Shown in pieces: positions 30,560 through 40,338 of a stretch of 64,000 nt of DNA (the stretch's first letter is position 1; each line of letters starts with the position of its first letter). The notes beneath the pieces were generated by a model. It made no database searches. It had not been told where the DNA came from and worked only from the letters and a program-made list of their open reading frames with translations. The translations under genes and the position numbers were made by a program. Source of the DNA: Bradyrhizobium vignae (GTDB lineage: Bacteria > Pseudomonadota > Alphaproteobacteria > Rhizobiales > Xanthobacteraceae); the NCBI RefSeq assembly GCF_004114425.1, contig NZ_RDQF01000041.1, positions 1 through 64,000 on the forward strand, given 5' to 3'.

Positions 30560-31174
30560 GCCAATGCCGGACTGTTGGGCTCTCTTCTTGTATCCGCGGC
30601 TCATATCACCTCCGACGGTAGGACTTCCCGTTACTTCCGCTGTTATTTCCAGAATACAATCACATAGCCGTTCTATGTCGCAGAACTCATGCTCGGCTGT
30701 AACGCACACTCGAATTGCCGCCCTCCCTTGCGCGACGGTCTGGCCATCCACTAAGGTATAGAAGCCGCAATCCAGGAGCCGTCTTGCAATGCCCGTCGCA
30801 TTGGCTTCAGATCCGATCACGATGGCTCGGATCAGAAGTGAGTTGCGCTTCAGCGGTGGCTGACACCACGGTCAAAGAGCTGAGTGAGTTGCAACAACCG
30901 CCATTGGCGCTGGCTCAGCTCAGGCGAGCGGCGAATTTTGTATGACGCGAGCGCCGCACCTATCGCACCCGCGATTGGCGCCGCCGAAAATGAATGTGGA
31001 TTAGAGGACTTTCGATTCGTGATCTGCGAGTCTAACCATCAGTACTCCGACGGAGGCACCAAACCCTCGGCGAGTGAGGCTGCGATGACAGTTCGGCCGC
31101 TGAGTGCTTGGAAAACTGAGAGCGAGCAAATCCTTCACCTGCCTGACCTCGAAATCCTCGTATAGTCCCGCCAT
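30560..31174 (-). pseudogene. MaoC start fused to the 3' half of an alpha-oxoamine synthase gene, decayed
   Basis: From an ATG at 31174, preceded by AAGGAG, the frame reads MAGLYEDFEVRQ, nearly the start of the MaoC gene at 41751. At about 31135 it switches to sequence matching the oxoamine synthase gene at 38621 from its GEGFARSQFP region onward. It continues, with frameshifts and small deletions, through the GSEANATGIARRLLDCGFY and IRVCVTAEHEFCDIERLCD segments to about 30560. It is a fused remnant of second copies of two genes, and non-functional. Confidence 0.8.
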
Positions 31175-31251
31175 ACGATCTCCTTATGTTTATCTCCACC
31201 GTGCCGACGGAATGGATCGGTTACAATTCATGCTCGTCCTCGTCTGGCCGG

Positions 31252-32495
31252 TGAAGTGGACCCTGAGGACCACCGGATCCGGTTTCTTAATTGGAGCTGC
31301 TGCCCTTCGTTCTTCCCAATAAGTTACACTACTCTTGCTTGCTGCTGTTGTGGCTGTGGGGATGTGGGCAACGCGCAGCGCTGTCCAAGTTTCTCGCTTG
31401 CGAGAAGCATCATATCCACAGCCTCTTCGCCGAATGCGCCGGTAACATCGGCCCGCCAGACCGCCATCGGCGCGGTTTTCCAGCGCCTGATGGCGCGCTG
31501 GCAATTGTAAAACTCGATCCATCGGGCGATTCCGGCTTTGGCCTCGTGGCCATCCGAATAACCCTTGAGTAGTTGCGGCCAGCGTGCGGTGAAGGCGGCG
31601 CTGGTGAACTGGCTGACCTGGTCGGTATTGAAGATCTCAGGCCGGCCGAAGCGCGCCAAGGCCTCTTCGAGCGCAGACACACAGAACGATGCGTCCGTCG
31701 TTTTCGACAGGCGCCAGGCCAGCATCGCACGGCTCGTCCAATCGATGATGGCCAGCCGATAGAAAGCGCTGGCCGATCGGCACATAGGCGATATCGGCCG
31801 CCCACACTTGATTTGGCGGCCGAGCACCACACCGCGCAGGAGATACGGGAAGAATTTGTGTCCCGGCGCCGGCTTAGTGGTTCTGGGCTATGGACCCAGC
31901 GCCGCGATGCCCATCTTATGCATCACCGCTGCACGCGCTTGCGATTGATGCGACAGCCTGCGCCCTTGAGCATCGCCATAATCCGCCGCGAGCCCAGGAA
32001 CGGCCCCCCCGTGAACAAATGGTCGGTCCGTCGCATCAGCTCAAGATCGTTGTCATTAGCCGGCCGCGGCGGCCGATATACGCTCGATCGCGCAACGCTC
32101 AGAAGTTGGCATTGCCGGCGGACCGATAGCTTCTCATGATCGCGCTGAAGCAATCCTCGGCGATCCGGCGCGCCCATCTTCCGGACCTCTTGGTGGCATG
32201 GAGCTTCTCGTCCTCCAGTTCGTGGGCCGCCTCGCCATCCCGACCGGAAGCCCGAGTCGAACGCCCGAACCACTTGATCCTGAAGCTGCTTCTTCGCATA
32301 AATCCGGTTTCACATGCACCTGGTAGCGCTGCGCCAATCCGTCAGCGTTGATTGTTCTCGCAGGCCTCCAAGGCGATCTTTGCCTTGCGCTGCATCGATT
32401 TTCCGTCTCGTCTTCTTCATGGTTCGCTCCGTTTATCAAAACGGAATGGCATCCGCACCACCTAGGCCGCCGGTCAAAATTCGGGGGCCACTTCA
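31252..32495 (-). mobile_element. IS3-family insertion sequence, degenerate
   Basis: Ends read TGAAGTGGACCC at 31252 and, on the minus strand from 32495, TGAAGTGGCCCCCGAATT, giving an element of about 1.24 kb. orfA-like pieces start near 32420 (KKTRRKIDAAQ, NADGLAQRYQVH). orfB pieces follow: HEKLSVRRQCQLLSVARSSVY and GPFLGSRRIMAML near 32150-31960, then YRLAIIDWTSRAMLAW, NTDQVSQFTSAAF and RWIEFYNCQRAIR with catalytic DDE positions. Frameshifts break both genes. No target duplication was evident. Confidence 0.8.
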
Positions 32496-33324
32496 CCAGC
32501 TGAGACAAGGAAGGTGATGAACCGAAGTGGCGGTTACGAGCGTGAATGGCGTAAACTGCCGCACAACGTCGGCGTAGATGGTTCGCGTTGTCGACCCCAA
32601 GCGGGTGCGCAGCTTTCGCGCTATCGGCTGAACGGCTGGCCAAGGGCGACGATCGATGCCGAGATGATTGGCTGGTTCGCTGCGACGTCTGGCGAGGCGT
32701 CGAGCCAGAGGCAAGATACGGCGCACGAAGAGCTGTTGGCGCTGGTGAAAGCACGCATCGCTCTGGTCGAGCTTAAGATCCGATTGCAAAGCTAAATCGC
32801 ACCTGCTGCGCCAGGACCGGTTCAAAAAAGCGCATGCTTGTGCCTTGAACAACTAGGCCAAGGAATTGAAAAGCTCAAGGCCGCAAATCGCAGCCAGTCC
32901 CCACAGCAGAGTTTGCCGTGCGGACCGACATAATCAAGAGTTGCGGGTCTCGACGAAACCACCACCGCAAAGCTCGTTCCAAGACGCGCTAGCTCCAGCA
33001 GGTGAGCGACCCGATCGCCGCGGCCCTTATCGGGTTGCTCCACTATAACGATGACAGCGGCCAGCGCGGTGGCGAGCGCAACATTAAAGATGGCCACTGC
33101 TGGATCCGCGACGCCAACTACATGCCCTACCGGCGCTGCCATCTAGTACAGTCCCGGCACAAAACCCTTCTATAAAGGCCCGATTGCCGAGGGAAAGAAT
33201 TGGAAGGCGGCGCTGACTGCATGCGCAAGCACAATCTACTCGCGTCTGGTGCGTTCCTTGCAGGATCCATATTGAAACTCACCATACACACTTTCAGTAC
33301 AGATCTGAGGTCGGAGGAAATTGG
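32496..33324. other. Intergenic stretch with an unassigned decayed frame
   Basis: A plus frame at 32514-32795 is rich in charged residues (HEELLALVKARIALVELKI, coiled-coil-like). Around 33000-33160 another frame reads ALIGLLHYNDDSGQRGGERN. They may be parts of one lost gene, but I do not recognise the family. Confidence 0.3.
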
Positions 33325-34509
33325 GTGACAATGCCAGAACTGCGATTTGAGGTTTCGGAATATGAAACTCGACTCACTGGAACACGGCAGGCGATGCAGA
33401 AAACAGGCATCGATGTGCTGATCGCGACCGATCCAGCGAATATGGCTTGGCTGACGGGTTATGACGGATGGTCATTTACCCAGCACCAATGCGTGATCGT
33501 GCGGATGGACGGCCCTCCGATTTGGTTCGGCCGAGAGATGGACGCTAACGGTGCACGAAGAACAGCGTATATGGATGACAGTTGCATAAGGTCCTTTGCG
33601 GATTATTATGTCCAATCTGACCAATGTCATCCTATGACGGTCCTGGGACAGATGGTTGCCGATGAGGGGTGGGGGTCAGCAACAATCGGCGTCGAGAAGG
33701 ACAGCTACTACTTCACGCACGCCGCGTTCGAGGCGCTTGCAGCAGCCGTACCGAACGTGACGTTCAAGGATGCGACGCGTCTGGTGAAATGGCAACGCAT
33801 TATCAAGTCGCCACGTGAAATCGAGTATATGCGAGGCGCGGGCAAGATTGTGACAGCGATGTACAAGCGAGTCGCAGAAATTCTTCGCCCGGGCGCCAAG
33901 CAGTCCGACATCGTTGCCGAAATATATCAAACTGCAATTCGGGGCGTCGACGGATTCTGGGGCGATTATCCTTCCGCGGTTCCGCTTATCGGTGCCGGCT
34001 TGGATGCTTCGGCGCCACACCTCACATGGAGCGACCGTCCGATACGCGCCAATGAGAGCATATTTTTCGAACTTGCAGGCGTGCACAAACGTTATCACTG
34101 CCCTCTGTCTCGAACGTTCTATCTCGGAAAGCCGAGCCAAAAATTTCTCGATGCCGAAAAGGCTATCCTAGAAGGAATGGAGGCTGCACTCGAGAAGGCA
34201 GTCCCGGGAAGCACTTGCGAGGACGTCGCAGGAGCCTACTACCGCGTGATCGAACGTTACGGCCTAATTAAGCCAAGCCGCACGGGATATTCGATCGGCA
34301 TGGGGTATCCACCAGCTTGGGGCGAACACTCTGCGAGCTTCCGCATGGGCGACCACACCGAGTTGACCTCTGGCATGGCGTTTCACTTTATGTCTGGTCT
34401 CTGGTACGACGATTGGGGGATCGAGATCACCGAAAGCATCCTAATTACCCGGGGACGGCCGGAATGCTTGGCCCTCTATCCGCGCAAACTGATCATCATC
34501 GAATGTTGA
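33325..34509 (+). CDS. doeA: M24-family hydrolase, ectoine hydrolase (DoeA)-like
   Basis: This pita-bread (creatinase/aminopeptidase P fold) protein has 394 residues. The N-terminal domain has TDPANMAWLTGYDGWSFTQHQ and REMDANGARRTAYMDD, wording I associate with ectoine hydrolase DoeA. The catalytic domain has VKWQRIIKSPREIEYMRGAG, GFWGDYPSAVPLIG, FELAGVHKRYHCPLSRTF and MGYPPAWGEHSASFR. The two Asp ligands of metal-dependent M24 peptidases are not both present (ELAG and HCPL instead of D and D), consistent with creatinase-like, metal-free members. DoeA opens ectoine to N-acetyl-diaminobutyrate. GGAGG sits seven bases before GTG 33325; the nearby ATG is at 33331. I recall similar y4tL/y4tM proteins in pNGR234a. 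Confidence 0.8.
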   Translation: MTMPELRFEVSEYETRLTGTRQAMQKTGIDVLIATDPANMAWLTGYDGWSFTQHQCVIVRMDGPPIWFGREMDANGARRTAYMDDSCIRSFADYYVQSDQCHPMTVLGQMVADEGWGSATIGVEKDSYYFTHAAFEALAAAVPNVTFKDATRLVKWQRIIKSPREIEYMRGAGKIVTAMYKRVAEILRPGAKQSDIVAEIYQTAIRGVDGFWGDYPSAVPLIGAGLDASAPHLTWSDRPIRANESIFFELAGVHKRYHCPLSRTFYLGKPSQKFLDAEKAILEGMEAALEKAVPGSTCEDVAGAYYRVIERYGLIKPSRTGYSIGMGYPPAWGEHSASFRMGDHTELTSGMAFHFMSGLWYDDWGIEITESILITRGRPECLALYPRKLIIIEC

Positions 34510-34516
34510 AAGAAAC

Positions 34517-34613
34517 GACCCGCCCCAGCGGTAATGCGGCAGGTCACCTCTAGCGGCGCACCAGTGGGCGCAGCGTTCATTGACATTACCGCTGCCCTGC
34601 TAAGATGCGGGTC
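34517..34613. repeat. Nested inverted repeats after the doeA-like gene
   Basis: GACCCGC (34517-34523) pairs with GCGGGTC (34607-34613), and inside it CAGCGGTAATG (34526-34536) pairs with CATTACCGCTG (34584-34594). The arms are perfect and the loop is about 47 bases. It lies immediately downstream of the doeA-like stop and upstream of the convergent CoA-transferase gene, so it could act as a bidirectional terminator or be a degenerate mobile-element end. Confidence 0.6.
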
Positions 34614-34696
34614 AGCGCGATTACCGAAGCACCTCTTGAGTGACTGATCAGTGGCACGCGAATCTGCCAGGCTTGAGAGTCATATCAATTTGGCCG

Positions 34697-37168
34697 CTAG
34701 CGGTTAGTTTCCGTCTGACGAGACCTTCCTGCTGTTGCGAGCTCACGGTCGGAAAGCATCACTGTACCGATGATGCCCTCCCTCGACAATTGCGCCATCT
34801 CATTGTCAGAGAGGTCGAGAAGTCCCGAAAGTATCTCTCTGTTATGTTGTCCAAGCGTCGGTGCCGCGGTGCGGATTGGATAGGGCTCTGAACCTTCGCG
34901 AATCGGCAACGATGGCAGCGGATGGCGGCCTATGAAGGGGCGCTCGATTTCCTGCAAAAAGGCGCGCGACCGAAGATGCCGATCCGTGAGCAGGTCAATA
35001 GGGAGACGAGCCACGCCGGCCGCAACAGTTGCAGCTTGCAACTCGGACATAGCCTGATCAGCGTCCCGAGTGAGCGTCCACGCTTCGATCCCTCTCTCAA
35101 TGACATCTTCGATGCCGCGGCGGGCTTGCTCAGATTTGAGCGACGGGTCTGCGGCCCAGTCTGGCCGGCCAACAAGGATGGCAAGCCTTTGCCACATGGC
35201 CTCATCCGTCGCGGCTACCATGACCCAGTTATCTTCACCCGCACACCGGAAGCAACCATGCGGCACGAACTGCGGATGTCGACTGCCATACTTTGGCGGC
35301 GGCATACCGTCGGTCGAGTGGACAGTGATCCACGGTGCCACAAACGGCATCATGCATTCGATCTGCGCTAAGTCAATGAACTGTCCTTGTCCGGTGGCGC
35401 GGGCATGTATGAGCGCCACCAGAACTGCAGCGCAGCCGTTCAATCCGCCGACAGCATCCCCGAACGCAATGTGGGTCATCACAGGTGGCTCGCCGGGATT
35501 TCCGATCACGGTCGGCACCCCCGAACCCTGCTCGAAAGTCGAACCGTAGGCGCGGCAATCGCGATCGGCGCTATCCGCGCCGAAGGCTGACATTGACATC
35601 ATGACGAGCCGAGGGTTAAATGTTCTAAGTACCTCGTAGCCAAGCCCGAGCTTTGGGAGCACATCGACCGAGTAATTGTCGACGACAATATCGGCTCCCG
35701 CTACGAGCCGTTTGGCGAGAGTGCAGCCCTGGGGCCGTGTGAGATCCAGTGTGATACCGCGCTTATTGCGGTTCATGGCGCAGAATCGAGCTCTCTTTTC
35801 GTACATCTGCGCATCGATGTAGGGAGGCGATCGGTCAACACCGCGCCACCAGTCCGGATACTGGATAGCCTCAATCTTGATCACCTCCGCTCCGAGATCC
35901 GCCAATGTGCGCGTACACAATGGACCTGCCCAACCCATTGAGAAGTCGATGACCCGAATCCCATGCAATGGCTGCCGGGTGCCATCAAGGCGGCTGGGCG
36001 ACCCCGACCCAGTGCCAGCCAGATCTCTTCGCGCATTCTCGACGCTCTGCCGCTCGCCAAGGGCCGGAACCCTTCCCCCCCTGCGTGGCGGCGTCAACGT
36101 CAACCGCTGCGCTGAGCCGACCGTCAGCCCCTCTTCTTCGCCCAACCCAACAGGCACAATCGCGCCGCGCATTTTCTTCTCCGTGTCCTGGACCAGATCG
36201 GATATTTCTGGCACTGGCACGATTGGGATCCTTCGTTTTCGTCCCTCTGCGGACCACTCCTGTGCTGTGCGCGTTTTCAACTTCGGGATAAACACTCGTT
36301 CGATCTGTTCCAGTCGTTTCAGACAATCTTCGTTGGGTATCCAAACTGGCTCCTCACGCAACTCTGGTAGGTCGAGCATGTCGCAGAATGCCCTCCATTG
36401 TGCCGGTGTTACTACCGTAACGCCGAGCCAGCCCTTTCGCGTTTCGTAAATGCCAAGTGGAGAGCCTGGCCAAAAGCGGTTAATCCCAATCCGGCGCATC
36501 ACGTCGCCGTACGCAAAGGCCTCTGACATGAGATACTCACTTAAAGCGAGGCTCGATTCGAAAATACTAAGTGACCACGACCGCCCTCCTCCGCCCTGCG
36601 CTTGCCCAAGCACCGAAGAAGCCGCGGCAATGAAGCCCCACAGGCCAGCCAGAATACCCGTTTGGAAATCCGGTGCGTACATCGGCGGGCCCTCGACCGG
36701 TCCAACCAGCTTGATAAGGCCGGCGAGCGCACGAACGGTTGAGTCCGTTGCGGTCAGTCCTGTATAGGGCCCATCTCGGCCGAACCAGCTCGCTTCAAGG
36801 CAAATCAACCTGGGATGTCGCTTGCCGAGCGCCGCAAAATCGATGAGCGGGCAATCTGCAGCATCGACGTCGCGGCCATCAACCAGAATGTCGCAATCCT
36901 CTATTATTGCTGCCAGTTGTTTGCTCGCCTGTGGAGCCGCGGGATCGATGATGATGCTGGACTTGTTGAAGTTCAGAAATGCGAACCACGCGCTCTGGCC
37001 GGTGTGCGTTAGAGGCGGGCTCTGTCGAAGTCGATCGCCTTTTGGCGGCTCGACTTTCCTGACATCGGCACCAAAATCGGCAAACAACCGCGCGCAGTAG
37101 CTGGTTGCGGCCGAGCTCCCGACCTCGACCACCCGCAGATGCGACAAAACTCCCATCGAGTGTTTCAT
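34697..37168 (-). CDS. Tandem class III CoA-transferase (two CaiB/BaiF domains fused)
   Basis: The protein has about 823 residues, twice the usual family length. Domain 1 (residues 1-390) has LRVVEVGSSAATSYCARLFADFGADV and the catalytic-Asp segment YAPDFQTGILAG. A low-complexity linker follows. Domain 2 (about 415-815) has IRVIDFSMGWAGPLCTRTLADLGAEVIKIE, NRNKRGITLDL and the equivalent HIAFGDAVGGLNG. The family moves CoA between carboxylic acids, for example carnitine and gamma-butyrobetaine in CaiB. CCGGAG lies eight bases before ATG 37168; the ORF extends to 37186. With the CoA ligase, crotonase and carnitine dehydrogenases in this window, a betaine or carnitine CoA ester is a plausible substrate. 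Confidence 0.85.
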   Translation of the reverse strand: MKHSMGVLSHLRVVEVGSSAATSYCARLFADFGADVRKVEPPKGDRLRQSPPLTHTGQSAWFAFLNFNKSSIIIDPAAPQASKQLAAIIEDCDILVDGRDVDAADCPLIDFAALGKRHPRLICLEASWFGRDGPYTGLTATDSTVRALAGLIKLVGPVEGPPMYAPDFQTGILAGLWGFIAAASSVLGQAQGGGGRSWSLSIFESSLALSEYLMSEAFAYGDVMRRIGINRFWPGSPLGIYETRKGWLGVTVVTPAQWRAFCDMLDLPELREEPVWIPNEDCLKRLEQIERVFIPKLKTRTAQEWSAEGRKRRIPIVPVPEISDLVQDTEKKMRGAIVPVGLGEEEGLTVGSAQRLTLTPPRRGGRVPALGERQSVENARRDLAGTGSGSPSRLDGTRQPLHGIRVIDFSMGWAGPLCTRTLADLGAEVIKIEAIQYPDWWRGVDRSPPYIDAQMYEKRARFCAMNRNKRGITLDLTRPQGCTLAKRLVAGADIVVDNYSVDVLPKLGLGYEVLRTFNPRLVMMSMSAFGADSADRDCRAYGSTFEQGSGVPTVIGNPGEPPVMTHIAFGDAVGGLNGCAAVLVALIHARATGQGQFIDLAQIECMMPFVAPWITVHSTDGMPPPKYGSRHPQFVPHGCFRCAGEDNWVMVAATDEAMWQRLAILVGRPDWAADPSLKSEQARRGIEDVIERGIEAWTLTRDADQAMSELQAATVAAGVARLPIDLLTDRHLRSRAFLQEIERPFIGRHPLPSLPIREGSEPYPIRTAAPTLGQHNREILSGLLDLSDNEMAQLSREGIIGTVMLSDRELATAGRSRQTETNR

Positions 37169-37961
37169 TGTGGCGCTCCGGAGCATGATCTATCTGGAGA
37201 TGCAAGCATGAGGTCCTGCACAACTGGAATTCGCACGAGCTGGAACTAGAATGCGCCCCGGATCTCCCGTGTCGAACGCGACCTCTCTGCTAATTCGATG
37301 AAGTTGTGAGCCGGACACCGATTCGACTGTGCTGCCTGCAGTGCTCCGTACCCTTGTTGTCTATAGCACCTTGCTGGATCGGCGCTCGCTACGTCTCATT
37401 GCGGAAATCAGGCAGCATGTCCCCCTCCAACTTCTTGCCTCCGAATTGGTCGTCCGCTATGCCGCGGCAGAAGAGATGTAAGCTGAGAACATGAGACGTA
37501 CGCCGACTTCCCCACGTTCTCCGTTGCTCCATTTTCTCCTATCCTGATGAGCTGCATCACGGCCTCTACCGCCTCTGAAGCGGGCACCAGTTGAACGGAC
37601 TTTCTAGCGGGTACCAGTCGATCCTACACGACTATTAGCGGATCGACGCACTACCTACTCTGGTGAGGAATCGGGTTCTTGATCGCTGAGAACGGTTTTG
37701 GGCAGTATTGGCGTTCAACTGCGGCAGAGTTCTTGAGCGATGATCGAGTCCGTTCACCGCGGTCTGCTGGACTGATGTAGCCGTGCTGCTGATCGGTGAC
37801 ATTAAGGGCGTATGAGCCGCAGCCCGCCTCACAAACGAAAAGACAGGCAACATCGATTCCGAGACAACGGATAAGGCCTTTGTCGCAATCCGTACGCGGT
37901 CGGTGGCGCATGAGCGCATAAGGTTTGAAAACTAACAATCGAAGCTTACCAATCCTCTTTT
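37169..37961. other. Intergenic stretch with repeat sequence, no gene recognised
   Basis: A plus-strand frame near 37355-37480 reads LLDRRSLRLIAEIRQHVPLQ, which is protein-like but unassigned. The 15-mer at 37649-37663 recurs twice near 48 kb. Confidence 0.4.
37649..37663 (+). repeat. Dispersed 15-mer CACTACCTACTCTGG, copy 1
   Basis: It shares CACTACCTACTCTGGTGAGGAAT with 47754-47776 and its reverse complement with 48525-48539. It may be the end of a small mobile element. Confidence 0.8.
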
Positions 37962-38285
37962 AGTGGAGCAGCGATATCTTTTAACCAGCGTCAAGCTCTA
38001 CGGGGTCGATGGCTATCAATGATCACGTGCTCTCGATTTGGAAGGCAGAGTTCGACGAGGCTCATTTGCGAGATGGCTAATTCAATCTCATCATGCATCC
38101 ACAATTGCCCGGCCGCCGTCGCGCTTCCGCATGGTGCGCGAACTCAGAAGGCACGCCAACGTGTGCTTGGAACGAAGACATGACGTGGCGAGTGTCTGGT
38201 GAAGATTGCGAACACACCAAGTGGACGACCGATCGGCCCTTTCTGCGACAGGGAGAGAATAGGACTGTTTCGCAGCAGTAAGTCA
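37962..38285 (+). pseudogene. Polysaccharide deacetylase C-terminal fragment
   Basis: The nucleotide sequence parallels 57548-57890 of the intact deacetylase gene. It starts at the equivalent of AQYLLTGVK, passes through the HVLSIWKAEFDEA-coding segment and the MHPQLxGRP segment, and ends at the same stop region. Small indels shift the frame. The N-terminal catalytic half is missing. Confidence 0.85.
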
Positions 38286-38620
38286 CGCGAGGAAGAGGCC
38301 TTTGTACGCGCCCTTGACTGTTCCGGTACCGGATGTACCTCCGAAGTTGTGCCTCGCCGCATATCGTGCGGAAACGTTTCGATGCCTGACGCGCAGGTGC
38401 GCGGCCACACGGCTGGAGTGTTGCGACAAGTGCGCACACGACTTAAGCCTATTTGATCTGGTAGCTGCTCAACCGAGATAGCCTTTGATAGTTCGTTTGA
38501 ACTAGGGGCCGATTGAACTAGCCGTCGCATTTGTACAGAACCTCCCATAGGGACTGATGTTGTCAGGCCCACGTGACCTGACACAGCTGAGCAGACGGCC
38601 ACCATCCTTCGCAGACTAGA
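38286..38620. other. Intergenic stretch, no gene recognised
   Basis: This is the upstream region of the oxoamine synthase. No clear promoter could be assigned. Confidence 0.4.
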
Positions 38621-39907
38621 ATGGAAAATGAAATGCCACAGCAGATCACGCTCGCGGATAGTGGTCGCCTGGATGAGTACTTTCGGAGCGCTGTCCGCAG
38701 GATCCAAGATAGGCCATCTTTCGACGCAGCCCACATGGCTGGTCTCTTGACCGGCCATGAACATTCGACCACTGGACGTAGCACTGCTTGGGACAGCGGT
38801 CCGCCCGACAGCCGTTCGCAGGCAATCGATTTTGTGCGATGCTCGTACCTGGGCCTCGACAATCATCCGACGATCGTCGCTGGCGCGATCGAGGCGCTTG
38901 AGGCGCATCGTTCGCTACATTGGTCGGACGTCCGAATGGGACCAAAGTTCGCTCTTCTGGCGGAACTTGAAGAAATCCTCTCTGAGATTTTCTGCGCGCG
39001 CGTTCTCGCCTTTTCCAGTGGCATGCTCGCCAATCTCGGCGCGATCCCCTTACTTGCTTCGGGTCAACTGACGCGCGGCAGGAGGCCGGTCGTCGTGTTC
39101 GATCAGTCTGCACGCATCTCGCTGGGTCAGCATAAACGCGTCGTCGCTGATGAAACACTGGTCGAAACGATCGTGCACAACGATATAGGTGTTCTCGAAC
39201 GATTGTGCCGCGAACATCCGGTGGTCGCCTATGTATGTGATGGCGTTTACGCCGTGGGAGGCCATTCGCCAATCAAGGAGCTGCGTCAGCTCCAGGAGCG
39301 CTATGGACTCTTTGTCTATATCGACGATGCTCACGGAATATCGATCTTCGGACGCCAAGGCGAAGGATTTGCTCGATCTCAGTTTCCGCAAATGCTCGGC
39401 GAGCGAACTATCATAGCTGCCTCGCTGGCCAAGGGATTCGGCGCATCGGGCGGAGTGTTGATGCTCGGCGCCGCGGATCACGAGGCGCTGTTTCGACGAT
39501 ACTGGCCTCCCTATGCCTTCTCGATGGCTCCGAATTTGGCCGCGATTGGTGCGGCGCTTGGGTCGTGCAAGATTCATCGCTCGCCAGAACTCGGCCAGCG
39601 GCAGCGGCGATTGGCGCAACGCATCGACGTCTTTGACCATCGTGTCGCAACTGCCGAGCAAGGCAATTCACTACCGATTAGAACGATCACCATCGGATCT
39701 GAGACCAATGCGATTGCAATCGCAAGGGGGCTCCTCGATTGCGGCTTCTATACCGCGGTGACATTCTCCCCAGCGCTTGGGCGGGGAACGGCGGGGATTC
39801 GGGTGTGCATTACAGCGCAGCATGAGGTCCATGATATAGAGCGGCTGTGCGACTCCATCTTGCAGAATATAGCCCAGACCACGGGAAAGCCCTACCCTCT
39901 GAGGTGA
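38621..39907 (+). CDS. Alpha-oxoamine synthase (ALAS/KBL/AONS family)
   Basis: This PLP enzyme of 428 residues, usual for the family, condenses an acyl-CoA with an amino acid. It has FVRCSYLGLDNHPTIVAGA, FSSGMLANLGAIP, the cofactor-binding DDAHGISIFGRQGEG (Asp and His) and the Schiff-base lysine in IIAASLAKGFGASGGVL, followed by PYAFSMAPNLAA and GIRVCITAQHEVHDIERLCD. It could make 5-aminolevulinate-like, aminoketone or CqsA-type signal products; the sequence alone does not decide. A tautomerase and a MaoC hydratase follow on the same strand with long gaps. A decayed second copy lies at 30560-31135. Confidence 0.85.
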   Translation: MENEMPQQITLADSGRLDEYFRSAVRRIQDRPSFDAAHMAGLLTGHEHSTTGRSTAWDSGPPDSRSQAIDFVRCSYLGLDNHPTIVAGAIEALEAHRSLHWSDVRMGPKFALLAELEEILSEIFCARVLAFSSGMLANLGAIPLLASGQLTRGRRPVVVFDQSARISLGQHKRVVADETLVETIVHNDIGVLERLCREHPVVAYVCDGVYAVGGHSPIKELRQLQERYGLFVYIDDAHGISIFGRQGEGFARSQFPQMLGERTIIAASLAKGFGASGGVLMLGAADHEALFRRYWPPYAFSMAPNLAAIGAALGSCKIHRSPELGQRQRRLAQRIDVFDHRVATAEQGNSLPIRTITIGSETNAIAIARGLLDCGFYTAVTFSPALGRGTAGIRVCITAQHEVHDIERLCDSILQNIAQTTGKPYPLR

Positions 39908-40338
39908 GGTGATGATTACGCGAATGATTTCCTGAAACTGCCCGTAAGACCGAGGTGCTGTCAGCTGATGCAGACGGGAAGGATAGAAGCTTACCAAGCC
40001 GCAAGGACTTGCGCCGCCGCGCCGGTGCTTCCCTTTCACAACGAACGGGCAGATCACGAAGAAGAATGTCGGGTTGTGCGAGGGACAGGCAGCTATTTTC
40101 ATGCCGACGCCTAGCTGATCTCTGGCATCGGCCGTTTGGGCTTCAATGCGGATAGCGGGCGCCTGTTCAGCAGTCACCGGGGCCGGGGTGGGATCATCAA
40201 GGTTGATCGAGCCCCTCCATCAGCGGCGAGCTGCAGTCGTCTAAGGGATTGCGGGCTGGTATTGTGCACGCGATCGGAGGCACGACAGGAATCTCTGTCA
40301 GAAGCACCACCTTTCGTTTGGAACAGGAGTAATCCGAA
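39908..40338. other. Intergenic stretch, no gene recognised
   Basis: Between the oxoamine synthase and tautomerase genes; short frames only. Confidence 0.4.

Noticed and set aside
34650..34667. Possible sigma-54 promoter TGGCAC...TCTGC
   Set aside because: The -12 element and spacing do not fit TTGCA, and it points into the end of a convergent gene.
37930..37957. Nod-box-like sequence ACAATCGAAGCTTACCAATCC
   Set aside because: It matches only the 3' half of the nod box. The upstream half is absent and the downstream sequence is a gene fragment, so I do not call a NodD site.
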